From Pseudomonas oryzagri (lineage in GTDB: Bacteria; Pseudomonadota; Gammaproteobacteria; Pseudomonadales; Pseudomonadaceae), in NCBI RefSeq assembly GCF_020831405.1, contig NZ_JAJHPU010000025.1:1-64000 (forward strand): a DNA stretch of 64,000 bases. The letters are read 5' to 3'. Each line of letters begins with the position of its first letter. The stretch's first letter is position 1. The notes beneath the pieces were generated by a model, which was not told where the DNA came from, ran no database searches, and saw only the letters and a list, made by a program, of their open reading frames with translations. The position numbers and the translations under genes were made by a program. Shown in pieces: positions 16,501-24,763 of the stretch.

Positions 16501-18645
16501 ATGCTCAGCACCGAACTCAAGTCCCAGATCCAGGGCGCCTACAGCCGTTTCCTCGAGGCCAAGAGCCTCAAGCCGCGCTACGGCCAGCGCCTGATGATCG
16601 CCGAGGTGGCCAAGGGCCTCGGTGCCATTCCGGTCGACGACGAGGGCAAGCGCCAGGGCGAACCGGCCGTGGTGGCGGTCGAGGCCGGCACCGGTACCGG
16701 CAAGACCGTGGCCTACGCCCTGGCGGCGATTCCGGCGGCCAAGGCCGCCGGCAAGCGCCTGGTGATCGCCACCGCCACCGTCGCCCTGCAGGAGCAGATC
16801 GTCTTCAAGGACCTGCCCGACCTCGCGCGCAACAGCGGCCTGTCCTTCAGTTTTGCCCTGGCCAAGGGGCGCGGCCGCTACCTGTGCCTGTCCAAGCTCG
16901 ACCTGCTGCTGCAGGAAGGCGCCGCGCAGGGCGCCACCGCCCAGCTGTTCGAGGAAGAAGGCTTTCGCATCGACGTCGACGAGGACAGCCAGAAGCTGTT
17001 CAACAAGATGATCGAGCACCTCGCCGCCAGCCGCTGGGACGGCGACCGCGACGCCTGGCCGGAGGCCGTCGACGACGCCCAGTGGGCGCGGCTGACCACC
17101 GACCATACCCAGTGTACCGGCCGCCACTGCCCCAACTTCCAGCAGTGCGCCTTCTACAAGGCGCGCGAGGGCATGACCAAGGTCGACGTCATCGTCACCA
17201 ACCACGACTTGGTGCTGGCCGACCTGGCCCTCGGTGGCGGCGCCATCCTGCCGGCGCCCGGCGAGACCCTCTACGTGTTCGACGAGGGCCACCACCTGCC
17301 GGACAAGGCCATCGGCCACTTCGCCCATTTCACCCGCCTGCGCTCCACCGCCGACTGGCTGGAGCAGATCGCCCGCAACCTGACCAAGCTGCTGGCGCAG
17401 AACCCGCTGCCCGGCGAGTTCGGTCGCCTGGTCGAGAGCGTGCCGGAGCTGGCCCGCGAGCTGCGTACCCATCAGCAGTTCGTCTACAGCGCCTGCGAGG
17501 AGCTCGGCGACTTCCGCGCCGGCGAGGACATGGAAGGCCGCGACCGCCCGCGCCACCGCTTCGTCGGCGGAGTGGTGCCCGAGCACCTGCGCGAGATGGG
17601 CATCGAGCTGAAGAAGGGCTTCAATCGCCTGACCGACCAGTTCACCCGGATGAGCGACATCCTCAAGGAAGCGATGGACGGCGACGGCAGCGCCGGGGTG
17701 ACCAGCTACCAGGCCGAGGAGTGGTACCCGCTGTTCGGCAGCCTGCTGGCGCGTGCGCAGAGCAACTGGGAGCTGTGGACCGCCTTCACCGTCGAAGACC
17801 CCGAGGACAGCCCGCCGATGGCGCGCTGGCTGACCCTGGCCGAGAGCGGCAGCTACCACGACATCGAGGTCAACGCCAGCCCGATCCTCGCCGCCGAGAC
17901 CCTGCGCCGCAACCTGTGGAACGTCGCCTACGGCGCCCTGGTGACCTCGGCCACGCTCACCGCGCTGGGCAGCTTCGACCGCTACCGCATGCGTTCGGGC
18001 CTGCCGAAGAACGCCGCCACCGCCGTGGTGCCCAGCCCGTTCCGCTACACCGAGGCCGGCCTGCTGCACGTGCCCGACCTCAAGGCCGACCCGCGCGACG
18101 CGGCCGCGCACACCGCGGCGATCGTCCGCGAGCTGCCGGCGATGCTCGAAGGCGCGCGCGGCAGCCTGGTGCTGTTCTCCTCGCGCAAGCAGATGCAGGA
18201 CGTGTTCGACGGCCTCGAGCGCGACTGGCGCAAGCGCGTGCTGATCCAGGGCAACCTGTCCAAGCAGGAGACGCTGAACAAGCACAAGGCGCGCGTCGAC
18301 GACGGCGAGCCCAGCGTGCTGTTCGGCCTCGCCAGCTTCGCCGAGGGCGTCGACCTGCCCGGCGCCTGGTGCGAGCACGTGGTGATCGCCAAGATTCCCT
18401 TCGCCGTGCCGGACGATCCGGTCGAGGCGGCGCTGTCGGAGTGGATCGAGGCGCGCGGCGGCAACCCGTTCATGGAGATCGCCGTGCCCGACGCCTCGCT
18501 GCGCCTGATCCAGGCCTGTGGCCGCCTGCTGCGCACCGAGCAGGACACCGGCACCGTAAGCCTGCTCGACCGCCGGGTGGTGACCCAGCGCTACGGCAAG
18601 GCCATCCTCAATACCCTGCCGCCGTTCCGCCGACAGATCGACTGA
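16501..18645 (+). CDS. dinG: ATP-dependent DNA helicase DinG
   Basis: XPD-like superfamily 2 helicase of 714 aa, full length for DinG. Walker A EAGTGTGKT is at 61-69 and the DEGH box near 261. Four cysteines suited to ligate the [4Fe-4S] cluster lie at 129, 205, 210 and 216. The C-terminal helicase motifs (VTSATL, LVLFSSRKQMQDVF, QACGRLLR) are intact. The family unwinds 5'-3', resolves R-loops and G-quadruplexes, and helps replication past transcription units. E. coli dinG is LexA-regulated, but I do not see a clear LexA box in the ~85-base upstream gap. Confidence 0.95.
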   Translation: MLSTELKSQIQGAYSRFLEAKSLKPRYGQRLMIAEVAKGLGAIPVDDEGKRQGEPAVVAVEAGTGTGKTVAYALAAIPAAKAAGKRLVIATATVALQEQIVFKDLPDLARNSGLSFSFALAKGRGRYLCLSKLDLLLQEGAAQGATAQLFEEEGFRIDVDEDSQKLFNKMIEHLAASRWDGDRDAWPEAVDDAQWARLTTDHTQCTGRHCPNFQQCAFYKAREGMTKVDVIVTNHDLVLADLALGGGAILPAPGETLYVFDEGHHLPDKAIGHFAHFTRLRSTADWLEQIARNLTKLLAQNPLPGEFGRLVESVPELARELRTHQQFVYSACEELGDFRAGEDMEGRDRPRHRFVGGVVPEHLREMGIELKKGFNRLTDQFTRMSDILKEAMDGDGSAGVTSYQAEEWYPLFGSLLARAQSNWELWTAFTVEDPEDSPPMARWLTLAESGSYHDIEVNASPILAAETLRRNLWNVAYGALVTSATLTALGSFDRYRMRSGLPKNAATAVVPSPFRYTEAGLLHVPDLKADPRDAAAHTAAIVRELPAMLEGARGSLVLFSSRKQMQDVFDGLERDWRKRVLIQGNLSKQETLNKHKARVDDGEPSVLFGLASFAEGVDLPGAWCEHVVIAKIPFAVPDDPVEAALSEWIEARGGNPFMEIAVPDASLRLIQACGRLLRTEQDTGTVSLLDRRVVTQRYGKAILNTLPPFRRQID

Positions 18646-18770
18646 GCGAAGCGACGGCACGCCGTGGGCGGGGCGCTCGCGGCGCCAGACAGACGAAGCC
18701 CTGCGCTTGCCGGCGCACGCCGGAAGAGCGCTGCCCGGCGCCAAGCGAATCAGCCAGACAGGAGTTACCC

Positions 18771-19916
18771 ATGCACATCCACGGCTATTTCGACCTGCGG
18801 TTCGAGGCGGTCCGCGAGGCCTTCGCCGAACTGTTCGCCGACCCGCAGGAGCGTGGTGCCGCGCTGTGCGTGCAGGTCGGCGGCGAGACCGTGGTCGATC
18901 TGTGGGCCGGCATGGCCGACAAGGAAGGGCTCGAGCCCTGGCACAGCGACACTATCCTCAACCTGTATTCCTGCACCAAGGCGTTCACCGCGGTGGCCGC
19001 CCTGCAGCTGGTCGGCGAAGGCAAGCTGGAGCTGGACGCGCCGCTCGCCCGGCTGTGGCCGGAGTTCGCCGCCGCCGGCAAGCAGCACATCACCCTGCGC
19101 CAGCTGCTCAGCCACCGCGCCGGACTGCCGGCGATCCGCCAGTCGCTGCCACCGGAAGCCCTCTTTGACTGGGACGCCATGACCGCCGCGCTGGCCGCCG
19201 AGCAGCCCTGGTGGACGCCGGGCGACGGCCACGGCTACGCGCCGATCACCTATGGCTGGCTGGTCGGCGAGCCGATCCGCCGCGCCAGCGGACGTGATCC
19301 CGGTGCGGCGATCGTCGAGCGCGTCGCCAAGCCGCTGGGCCTCGATTTCCACATCGGCCTCCCGGACAGCGAATTCCATCGCGTCGCCCATATCTCGCGC
19401 GGCAAGGGCAATCTGGGTGACGCGGCTGCCCAGCGCGTGCTCAACGCCATGATGCGCGAGCCACAGGCCATGACCACCCGCGCCTTCACCAACCCGCCGT
19501 CGATTATGACCAGCACCAACAAGCCGGAGTGGCGGCGCATGGCGCAGCCAGCGGCCAACGGCCACGGCAACGCGCGCAGCCTGGCCGGCTTCTACGCGGG
19601 CCTGCTCGACGGCAGCCTGCTCGACAGCGCCCTGCTCGCCGAGATGACTCGCGAGCACAGCCTGGGCGACGACCGCACCCTGCTGACGTCAACTCGGCTG
19701 GGGCTGGGCCTGATGCTCGACCAGCCGCACGTGGCCAACGCCACCTATGGCCTCGGCCGCCACGCCTTCGGCCACCCTGGTGCCGGCGGCTCCATCGGCT
19801 TCGCCGACCCCGAACGCGAACTGGCCTTCGGCTTCGTCGTCAACACCCTGGGGCCGTACGTGCTGATGGATCCGCGGGCGCAACGGCTGGCAAGGGTGGT
19901 GGGGGCGTGTTTGTAG
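18771..19916 (+). CDS. Beta-lactamase-fold serine hydrolase / esterase (EstB-like)
   Basis: A 381-aa class C beta-lactamase-like protein without an evident signal peptide, pointing to a cytoplasmic esterase rather than a periplasmic beta-lactamase. The nucleophile tetrad SCTK (SxxK) sits early, the YxN-equivalent tyrosine is in GYAPITYGW, and HPGAGGSIGFADP forms the third active-site segment. The family includes esterases, D-aminopeptidases and lactonases; the substrate is unknown. It starts 125 bases after dinG behind CAGGAG and may share its transcript. Confidence 0.88.
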   Translation: MHIHGYFDLRFEAVREAFAELFADPQERGAALCVQVGGETVVDLWAGMADKEGLEPWHSDTILNLYSCTKAFTAVAALQLVGEGKLELDAPLARLWPEFAAAGKQHITLRQLLSHRAGLPAIRQSLPPEALFDWDAMTAALAAEQPWWTPGDGHGYAPITYGWLVGEPIRRASGRDPGAAIVERVAKPLGLDFHIGLPDSEFHRVAHISRGKGNLGDAAAQRVLNAMMREPQAMTTRAFTNPPSIMTSTNKPEWRRMAQPAANGHGNARSLAGFYAGLLDGSLLDSALLAEMTREHSLGDDRTLLTSTRLGLGLMLDQPHVANATYGLGRHAFGHPGAGGSIGFADPERELAFGFVVNTLGPYVLMDPRAQRLARVVGACL

Positions 19917-19954
19917 CGGGTCGCTGGTTGTCGTCTGCCGAGCTCATTGTCTAT

Positions 19955-19976
19955 TCTGTACGTATTTCTGTACATT
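19955..19976. promoter_or_regulatory. Predicted YefM/YoeB operator (two TGTAC sites)
   Basis: Two half-sites, TGTACG (19957-19962) and TGTACA (19969-19974), spaced one helical turn apart, 26 bases before the yefM start. The hexamer TGTACA is the core bound by E. coli YefM-YoeB in its autoregulated promoter, so the site predicts conditional-cooperative autorepression here. Confidence 0.7.
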
Positions 19977-20000
19977 GATATGGCTCTACAGGAGACAAGC

Positions 20001-20258
20001 ATGCAGACCATCAACTACACCGCTGCCCGCCAGCATCTGGCGGAAACCATGGATCGCGTGAACAGCGACCGTACCCCTATCCTGGTGACCCGGCAGAAGG
20101 GCGAGCCGGTGGTGATGATTTCCCTGGCTGACTACAACGCACTCGAGGAAACCGCCTATCTGCTGCGCTCGCCGGCCAATGCCGAGCGTTTGATCAAGTC
20201 GATCAACAGCCTGCGGGCTGGCAAGGCCCAGGCGCAGCAACTGATCGACGAAGAGTGA
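20001..20258 (+). CDS. yefM: Antitoxin YefM (Phd/YefM family)
   Basis: An 85-aa antitoxin. The N-terminal Phd/YefM fold (INYTAARQHLAETMDRV, then PILVTRQKGEPVVMISLADYNALEET) binds DNA. The C-terminal helical tail, residues ~60-85, should wrap around and block YoeB. It starts after GGAGACAAGC, with paired TGTAC operator half-sites immediately upstream, and ends 6 bases before the toxin start. It is complete and probably functional. Confidence 0.95.
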   Translation: MQTINYTAARQHLAETMDRVNSDRTPILVTRQKGEPVVMISLADYNALEETAYLLRSPANAERLIKSINSLRAGKAQAQQLIDEE

Positions 20259-20264
20259 TCGGGC

Positions 20265-20519
20265 TTGAACGTCCTCTTCACGCCCGATGCCTGGGACGAC
20301 TACCTGTGGTTCCAGCAAAACGACAAGGCGGGACTCAAGCGGATCAACCTGCTGATCCGTGACGCCCAGCGCACTCCGTTCAGCGGCATCGGCAAGCCGG
20401 AACCCCTCAAGCACAACCTCAGCGGCTTCTGGTCGCGACGCATCAGCGAGGAGCATCGGCTGGTCTACACGGTCGATGGCGATGCGCTGCAGATCGTCAT
20501 GTGCCGGTATCACTACTGA
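20265..20519 (+). CDS. yoeB: Toxin YoeB, ribosome-dependent mRNA interferase
   Basis: An 84-aa RelE-superfamily toxin that cleaves mRNA in the ribosomal A site. All catalytic residues of E. coli YoeB are present at the same numbers: Glu46, Arg65, His83 and the C-terminal Tyr84. This argues for an active toxin. It seems to use a TTG start 6 bases after the yefM stop; the next in-frame ATG lies far inside the fold. The weak start and tight spacing fit low, coupled translation of toxin relative to antitoxin. Confidence 0.95.
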   Translation: MNVLFTPDAWDDYLWFQQNDKAGLKRINLLIRDAQRTPFSGIGKPEPLKHNLSGFWSRRISEEHRLVYTVDGDALQIVMCRYHY

Positions 20520-20768
20520 ACGTCTGGTCCGGCATCTTTTGGCCTTCTGCGCAGCAGAGAGCCTGCCATCGCTGATCGGTATGTAGCGGCGGCTGCGCCG
20601 TATTCCGCGACCTGCAGGCGCTTCTCGGAAAAGGATTTTCCCCATGCGGCAGTCTTTCGCCCATTCCACGACCAATTCTGACTGCTGCGACTGGCAGTTG
20701 CTCTGCGAGCACTTCAGACAGGGGGAACTGGCCGTTCTGCCATGGCCTTGGCGGCGGCCCCAAGAGCG
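20520..20768. other. Gene-free stretch upstream of the CRISPR-like remnant
   Basis: About 250 bases after yoeB with no supportable coding region. Short frames here look non-biological. I looked for the 3' end of a cas gene or a further repeat unit and found neither. It could hold a decayed leader, but nothing shows that directly. Confidence 0.4.
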
Positions 20769-20865
20769 CGCGCGCCCCCGGCGGGCGCGTGAATTGAAAC
20801 AACACCGGCGTCAGACCGACGAGCGTGCCGCCGCTCGCGCCCTACGCAGGCGCGCCGCTTGCAAC
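20769..20865 (+). CRISPR. Possible decayed CRISPR remnant, type I-C-like: two repeats, one spacer
   Basis: 20769-20800 is a 32-base unit with a 7-bp palindromic stem (cgcgccc / gggcgcg), a 5-base loop and the 3' end gtgaattgaaac. This is the layout of type I-C repeats, which end gtggattgaaac. By eye it agrees with the I-C consensus I remember at 26 of 32 positions. After 33 bases (20801-20833) a second 32-base unit (20834-20865) keeps the same layout but is degenerate (23 of 32), as terminal repeats often are. No cas genes are in the window. With only one spacer and no leader, this is a relic or a coincidence. Confidence 0.4.
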
Positions 20866-20895
20866 CCTCCGCATAGGGGCGCTTGAACAGAGCCC

Positions 20896-21144
20896 TCAGC
20901 GCTTGCCCATCGACCGTCGCGTCCCGCGCGGCGGGGTGTGCGGGCGCTTGTCGTGATTGCTCTTGTTGCCGCGTTGATGCCAGGGCTGGTCGTCGCCGTT
21001 CTTCGGCGCGTAGGTGGCAGGCGAGAAGGGGAAGCGGAAGGCCGGCACCTCGGGGGTGCCGGCTTCGGCGGGAGCCGCGGCAGCGGTGGTCTGCTCGTCC
21101 TGGGCGGCCGGGGTGGCCTCGGGGGCTTGGGTTTCTGACGTCAT
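20896..21144 (-). CDS. Conserved hypothetical protein, Ala/Pro-rich N-terminus
   Basis: An 82-aa hydrophilic protein. Residues 1-40 are low-complexity Ala/Thr/Glu (SETQAPEATPAAQDEQTT). The second half is basic and more specific, with FRFPFSPATYAPKNGDDQ and a Lys/Arg-rich tail ending RGTRRSMGKR. It looks like a nucleic-acid- or ribosome-associated accessory protein, but I recognise no family. The start at MTSETQ is the only ATG that keeps the compositionally uniform product. Confidence 0.6.
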   Translation of the reverse strand: MTSETQAPEATPAAQDEQTTAAAAPAEAGTPEVPAFRFPFSPATYAPKNGDDQPWHQRGNKSNHDKRPHTPPRGTRRSMGKR

Positions 21145-21270
21145 GGTGGATCCGGAATAGCGGTTGAGAGGTTCTGCGTCGCCAGGCCTCGGCGCACGGT
21201 AGCGCATTATACCCATGCCGCCATGGGGTGCTGGCAGCTCGTGCGTGCGCCGGACTGGTGGCGCCGAACT

Positions 21271-21687
21271 TCAGTCGAGCAGTTCCTTCGGCACGTTGCC
21301 GCCGTTGGCGGCCAGTTTCTGCAGCACGGCCTTGTGCAGCCACATGTTCATCTGCGCCGAGTCAGCCAGCTTGTCCGCCGGGCAGCCCAGTTCGCTGGCC
21401 AGCTCCTTGCGCGCGCTGAGGCTGCTGTCCATTCCCAGCAGCTTGAGCAGGTCGACGATCGACACTCTCCAGTTGAGTTGTTCCGGATGGGCGGCGGCGA
21501 GGCTTTCCAGCTTGGCCTCCACGTCGACCAGTGGCAGTGCCTGCGTCGTGCTGCCTGCAGGGGCCGGGCTGGAGGCGGCGCCGCCTGCCGGAGCGGTTGG
21601 CTGGGCTGGTGTGGTTGGAGTGGCCGGTGCGGCCTGTGCCTCGTCGCCAAAGCCGAGCTTTTCCAGAATCTTGCTGAACAGGCCCAT
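21271..21687 (-). CDS. DUF3597-family protein
   Basis: A 138-aa protein. The N-terminus (MGLFSKILEKLGFG) is followed by an Ala/Pro/Thr linker (~20-50). The C-terminal DUF3597 domain contains VDVEAKLESLAAAHPEQLNWRVS, LLKLLGMDSSLSARKELA and a final MNMWLHKAVLQKLAANGG. The fold resembles LysM-like or YidB-like small domains, but no activity is established. There is a good GGAGAG ribosome site before ATG. It is monocistronic by appearance. Confidence 0.85.
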   Translation of the reverse strand: MGLFSKILEKLGFGDEAQAAPATPTTPAQPTAPAGGAASSPAPAGSTTQALPLVDVEAKLESLAAAHPEQLNWRVSIVDLLKLLGMDSSLSARKELASELGCPADKLADSAQMNMWLHKAVLQKLAANGGNVPKELLD

Positions 21688-21764
21688 GGCGGTGCTCTCC
21701 TGTGGTGGGGATGGGAGTCAGGGAGCATAGACCACGACGTGCGCGGTTGCCGGCAGGGCATGCC

Positions 21765-22781
21765 TCAGAACAGTCGGCCGATATCCACCGACGAGCGCCG
21801 GCCCACGGCGCCATGGTGCTCGGCCAGCCAGGCCTGGGCGTGGATGCGGCCCTGGTCGCGAAGCATTTCGAGGAACGGCAGGCAGGTGGTCAGCTTGGAT
21901 TCGGCGGCCAGGCGGCCGATCAGTTCGTCGGCGGCGATCAGGTGGAATCTGGCTTGCTGCAGGCGGCGTTCGAGGCGGCCCAGGGGCAGCAGCGTGCCGC
22001 CGGTATAGGCGCGGGCGCGGGCCAGGCTGTGCATCTCGCGCAGGAAGGTCGAGGTGAAGGCCAGCTCCTGGGAGCGGCGGCGGATTTCCTGGGTCGTGTG
22101 CGGCCAGGCGTCCTGGGCGGAGGGACTGAGCAGCACCAGCAGGATGTCGGCGCAGGCGCACTCGTAGAACAGCGGGAACACCGCCGGGTTGGCCGCGTAG
22201 GCGCCGTCCCAGTAGGGCTCGCCGTCGATCTCGACGGCATGGTGCAGGTGCGGCAGACAGGCCGATGCCAGCACGCTGGCCGCGTTCAGCTCCTGGGTAC
22301 GGAACAGGCGCAGGCGGCCGCTGTTGGCATGGGTGGCGGCGATGAACAGCTTGAGCGGGCAGGCGGCGCGCAGGCGTTCGAAGTCGATCTGCGCACTGAC
22401 GATGTCGCGCAGCGGGTTGATGTCCAACGGGTTGAACTGCTGCGGCGAGAGCTGCTGCATCCAGTACAGCATCATCCGCACATTGGCCGGCAGGCTGCCG
22501 TTCTCGGCATCGGCGGCGGCGCTGATCAGCGGTGCACTGCCGGCCACTGCCTGCCAGAAGTCTGCCAGCGCCTGCCGGGCACCGTCGCGACCGCCCTGCA
22601 GCAGGCCGTGGGCCAGCACCACGGCGTTCATCGCGCCGGCACTGGTGCCGCTGATACCTTCGAAGTCGAGGCGTCCGTCCTCCAGCAGGGCGTCGAGCAC
22701 GCCCCAGGTGAAGGCGCCGTGTGCCCCGCCGCCTTGCAGGGCGAGGTTGAGCGGGGGCTGCTTGCGCGAGCGAAAGAGCAT
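21765..22781 (-). CDS. Patatin-like phospholipase (RssA/NTE type)
   Basis: A 338-aa lipid acyl hydrolase. The oxyanion-hole GGGAHGAF (near residue 18), the nucleophile elbow GTSAG (around 45) and the catalytic Asp in DGAYAANPAVFPLF give the complete patatin Ser-Asp dyad. No signal peptide and no surface-exposure domain are seen, so it acts in the cytoplasm or on the inner membrane. The C-terminal ~120 residues (REMHSLARARAYTG...) are typical of the bacterial subfamily near PHB-metabolism genes, although none are present here. Confidence 0.88.
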   Translation of the reverse strand: MLFRSRKQPPLNLALQGGGAHGAFTWGVLDALLEDGRLDFEGISGTSAGAMNAVVLAHGLLQGGRDGARQALADFWQAVAGSAPLISAAADAENGSLPANVRMMLYWMQQLSPQQFNPLDINPLRDIVSAQIDFERLRAACPLKLFIAATHANSGRLRLFRTQELNAASVLASACLPHLHHAVEIDGEPYWDGAYAANPAVFPLFYECACADILLVLLSPSAQDAWPHTTQEIRRRSQELAFTSTFLREMHSLARARAYTGGTLLPLGRLERRLQQARFHLIAADELIGRLAAESKLTTCLPFLEMLRDQGRIHAQAWLAEHHGAVGRRSSVDIGRLF

Positions 22782-22870
22782 GGCGTGACCCTGTGGCTGC
22801 CGCAGATGGAGGATCTATCCAGCAAAACCTATTCCAATGTCACGCCGATGTCAGCCCCGGCACAGAGGGA

Positions 22871-23212
22871 TCAGACCTTCTTGACGAACTCGGACTTGAG
22901 CTTCATAGCGCCGATGCCGTCGATCTTGCAGTCGATGTCGTGGTCGCCATCGCACAGGCGGATGCCCTTGACCTTGGTGCCGACCTTGACCACCAGCGAG
23001 GAGCCCTTGACCTTGAGGTCCTTGATGACGGTGACGGTATCGCCGTCGGCGAGGACATTGCCGACCGAGTCGCGGATCACCTTCTCGCCTTCGACCGGCG
23101 CTTCGGCGGCGTCGGCCGACCACTCATGGGCGCACTCCGGGCAGACCAGCAGCGCGCCGTCCTCGTAGGTGTATTCGGAAGCGCATTTGGGGCAGGGCGG
23201 CAGGGAGCTCAT
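22871..23212 (-). CDS. yjdM: Zinc-ribbon protein YjdM (PhnA family)
   Basis: A 113-aa protein with an N-terminal zinc ribbon (CPKC...CPEC) followed by the SH3-like PhnA domain ([27 protein letters not shown]). This is the typical length and order. Despite the historic name PhnA, the family is not phosphonoacetate hydrolase; its physiological role is uncertain. It is divergent from the DUF2076 gene, with a 243-base shared upstream region. Confidence 0.93.
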   Translation of the reverse strand: MSSLPPCPKCASEYTYEDGALLVCPECAHEWSADAAEAPVEGEKVIRDSVGNVLADGDTVTVIKDLKVKGSSLVVKVGTKVKGIRLCDGDHDIDCKIDGIGAMKLKSEFVKKV

Positions 23213-23273
23213 GACGAAACCTCATGTTCGAAAAATACTAAAGAGCACGAATTATATAAGGTTTTTGCAGGTT

Positions 23274-23292
23274 GTTGGTCAGCGGCTGACCA
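23274..23292. promoter_or_regulatory. Perfect 19-base palindrome in the yjdM / DUF2076 gap
   Basis: The sequence ttggtcagcggctgaccaa is a perfect inverted repeat with a 3-base centre, downstream of a tatataag-like element and between divergent genes. Its symmetry and location suit an operator for a dimeric regulator. No regulator is identified. Confidence 0.35.
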
Positions 23293-23455
23293 AAGGTGGA
23301 GCGTCGAGGGTTCGCCGGCGGTCCGAGAGCGGGCCGGGCGGGCGCTCTGGGACGGGAATCCGGCGCGTAACGATTTGCAAAAGCTCGCTTTTGACATCGT
23401 CCGGGCGGATTCCGAAGATGCCAACCATCTTGCGGCAACCACAGAAGAGTCAAGC

Positions 23456-24187
23456 ATGCACGCTGAAGAGAAAAACCTGATCGATGGCCTGTTTTCCCGC
23501 CTGCGCGATGCCGAAGGGCAATCCGCCCCGCGCGAGGCCCAGGCCGAAGCGTTGATCAACGAGCACGTCGCCCGTCAGCCGGCCGCCCCGTACTACATGG
23601 CCCAGGCGATCATCGTGCAGGAAAACGCCATCCAGCAGCTGGATGCGCGGGTCAAGGAGCTGGAAGCGCAGATCGAATCCCTCAAGCGCGTGCAGAGCGC
23701 ACCGCAGCAGGGCAGCGGCGGCTTTCTCGCCGGCCTGTTCGGCAGCCGCAGCCAGGCGCAGGTACAACCGGCTAGCGCGGCGGCCAGCGCGCAGCCGGCT
23801 CGCTCCGGCTGGCACGAGCCGGCCGTGGGCAATCGCAATGGCTTCGGCCAGCCGGCGGGCTTCGGTCAGTCCGCGGGTTTTGGCCAGCAGCCGGGCTTCG
23901 GTCAGCGCGGCGCCTATGCCCAGCAGGGCGGCGGCTTCCTCTCCGGTGCCCTGCAGACCGCGGCCGGTGTGGCCGGTGGCATGGTGCTGGGCAATCTGCT
24001 GATGGACATGTTCCAAGGCGACGAGGCCGAAAAGGTCGCCGAGCAGACCCCGGCCGAGGCGAGCGAGCAGCCGGCGGCCCATGAGCAGGAGGTCGCGCCG
24101 GAAGAGAACTACGCCGACAACGGCTTCTTCGGCGGCGACGACGGGGGTGGCTTCTTCGACGGTGGCGAGGACGAGGACTTCGTCTGA
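23456..24187 (+). CDS. DUF2076-family periplasmic-type ligand-binding protein
   Basis: A 243-aa protein. The N-terminal ~90 residues match DUF2076 (EEKNLIDGLFSRLRDAE, INEHVARQPAAPYYMAQAIIVQE) and include a coiled-coil-like stretch (QLDARVKELEAQIESLKRV). The middle has repeated Gly-Phe-Gly-Gln units (residues ~125-155, e.g. GFGQPAGFGQSAGFGQ). A Gly-rich hydrophobic segment follows (GVAGGMVLGNLLMDMF), and the tail is highly acidic (FFGGDDGGGFFDGGEDEDF). No signal peptide is obvious, so localisation is unclear. Function is unknown. The ATG follows AAGAGTC. Confidence 0.8.
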   Translation: MHAEEKNLIDGLFSRLRDAEGQSAPREAQAEALINEHVARQPAAPYYMAQAIIVQENAIQQLDARVKELEAQIESLKRVQSAPQQGSGGFLAGLFGSRSQAQVQPASAAASAQPARSGWHEPAVGNRNGFGQPAGFGQSAGFGQQPGFGQRGAYAQQGGGFLSGALQTAAGVAGGMVLGNLLMDMFQGDEAEKVAEQTPAEASEQPAAHEQEVAPEENYADNGFFGGDDGGGFFDGGEDEDFV

Positions 24188-24211
24188 GTCAGGCGATTAC
24201 GTCCCTCGATG

Positions 24212-24234
24212 CTTCCCGCGCCCGGCGCGGGAAG
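24212..24234. terminator. Hairpin between convergent DUF2076 and DUF3144 genes
   Basis: Nine-base-pair stem cttcccgcg / cgcgggaag with a 5-base loop, located between two convergent stop codons. T-runs on either side are modest, so it may be a weak bidirectional terminator. Confidence 0.5.
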
Positions 24235-24284
24235 TCCTTCCACCTTGTCCTTCCTGCTCGTCCTTTCGCTGACCGTCCCGCTTG

Positions 24285-24554
24285 TCAGCTTTGCGACATC
24301 TCGACGTGCTGGTCGAGGTTCTCCGTCACCATCCGCTCGAACTGCTCGGTGTACCAGATACGCGCCTTGTCCTTGTCGGCGGCCAGGTCGGCCGAGCGGC
24401 AGGCCGCCTCGTGGGCGCTGAAACGGGCGGCGGCGTAGCGGATCGCGGCGCTGATCTTGCCGAGATCCTTGTGCTCATCTTCGAGCAACCGGTTGGCAAC
24501 GTCGATGAATTCGTCGGCCATGTCGAAAATTGCCATGTCTACGGTCTGGGTCAT
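24285..24554 (-). CDS. DUF3144-family protein
   Basis: An 89-aa, all-helical, acidic protein. The family hallmark is MADEFIDVANRLLEDEHKDLGKISAAIRYA split across two helices, followed by RFSAHEA and WYTEQFERMVTENLDQH. Members are uniformly about 80-100 aa and uncharacterised. The start at MTQTVDM is preferred since the longer in-frame N-terminus is a Pro/Arg-rich artefact. Confidence 0.85.
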   Translation of the reverse strand: MTQTVDMAIFDMADEFIDVANRLLEDEHKDLGKISAAIRYAAARFSAHEAACRSADLAADKDKARIWYTEQFERMVTENLDQHVEMSQS

Positions 24555-24763
24555 CTTCTGATCCTGCTGGCTTGGCTGGGAGGAATGGTGGCGGACCGCT
24601 TGGCCCAGGGGCGGCGAGGGTACGCGCCGTGGCTGGGGAGTGGGGCCGCCGCTGCGAGTGATCCAGCAGATATCGTGCCAGCGCCTGACCGGCCGCTTTC
24701 TGGCGGGGTGCCGGGTTTGCGCCGACAATGAAGGGGTTCGGTCGGCCAGGTGAGGAGCCCGTC

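Noticed and set aside
20644-20886. Short Arg-rich frame across the CRISPR-like region
   Set aside because: It reads through the palindromic repeats, a known artefact of repeat DNA; no ribosome site and no homology pattern.
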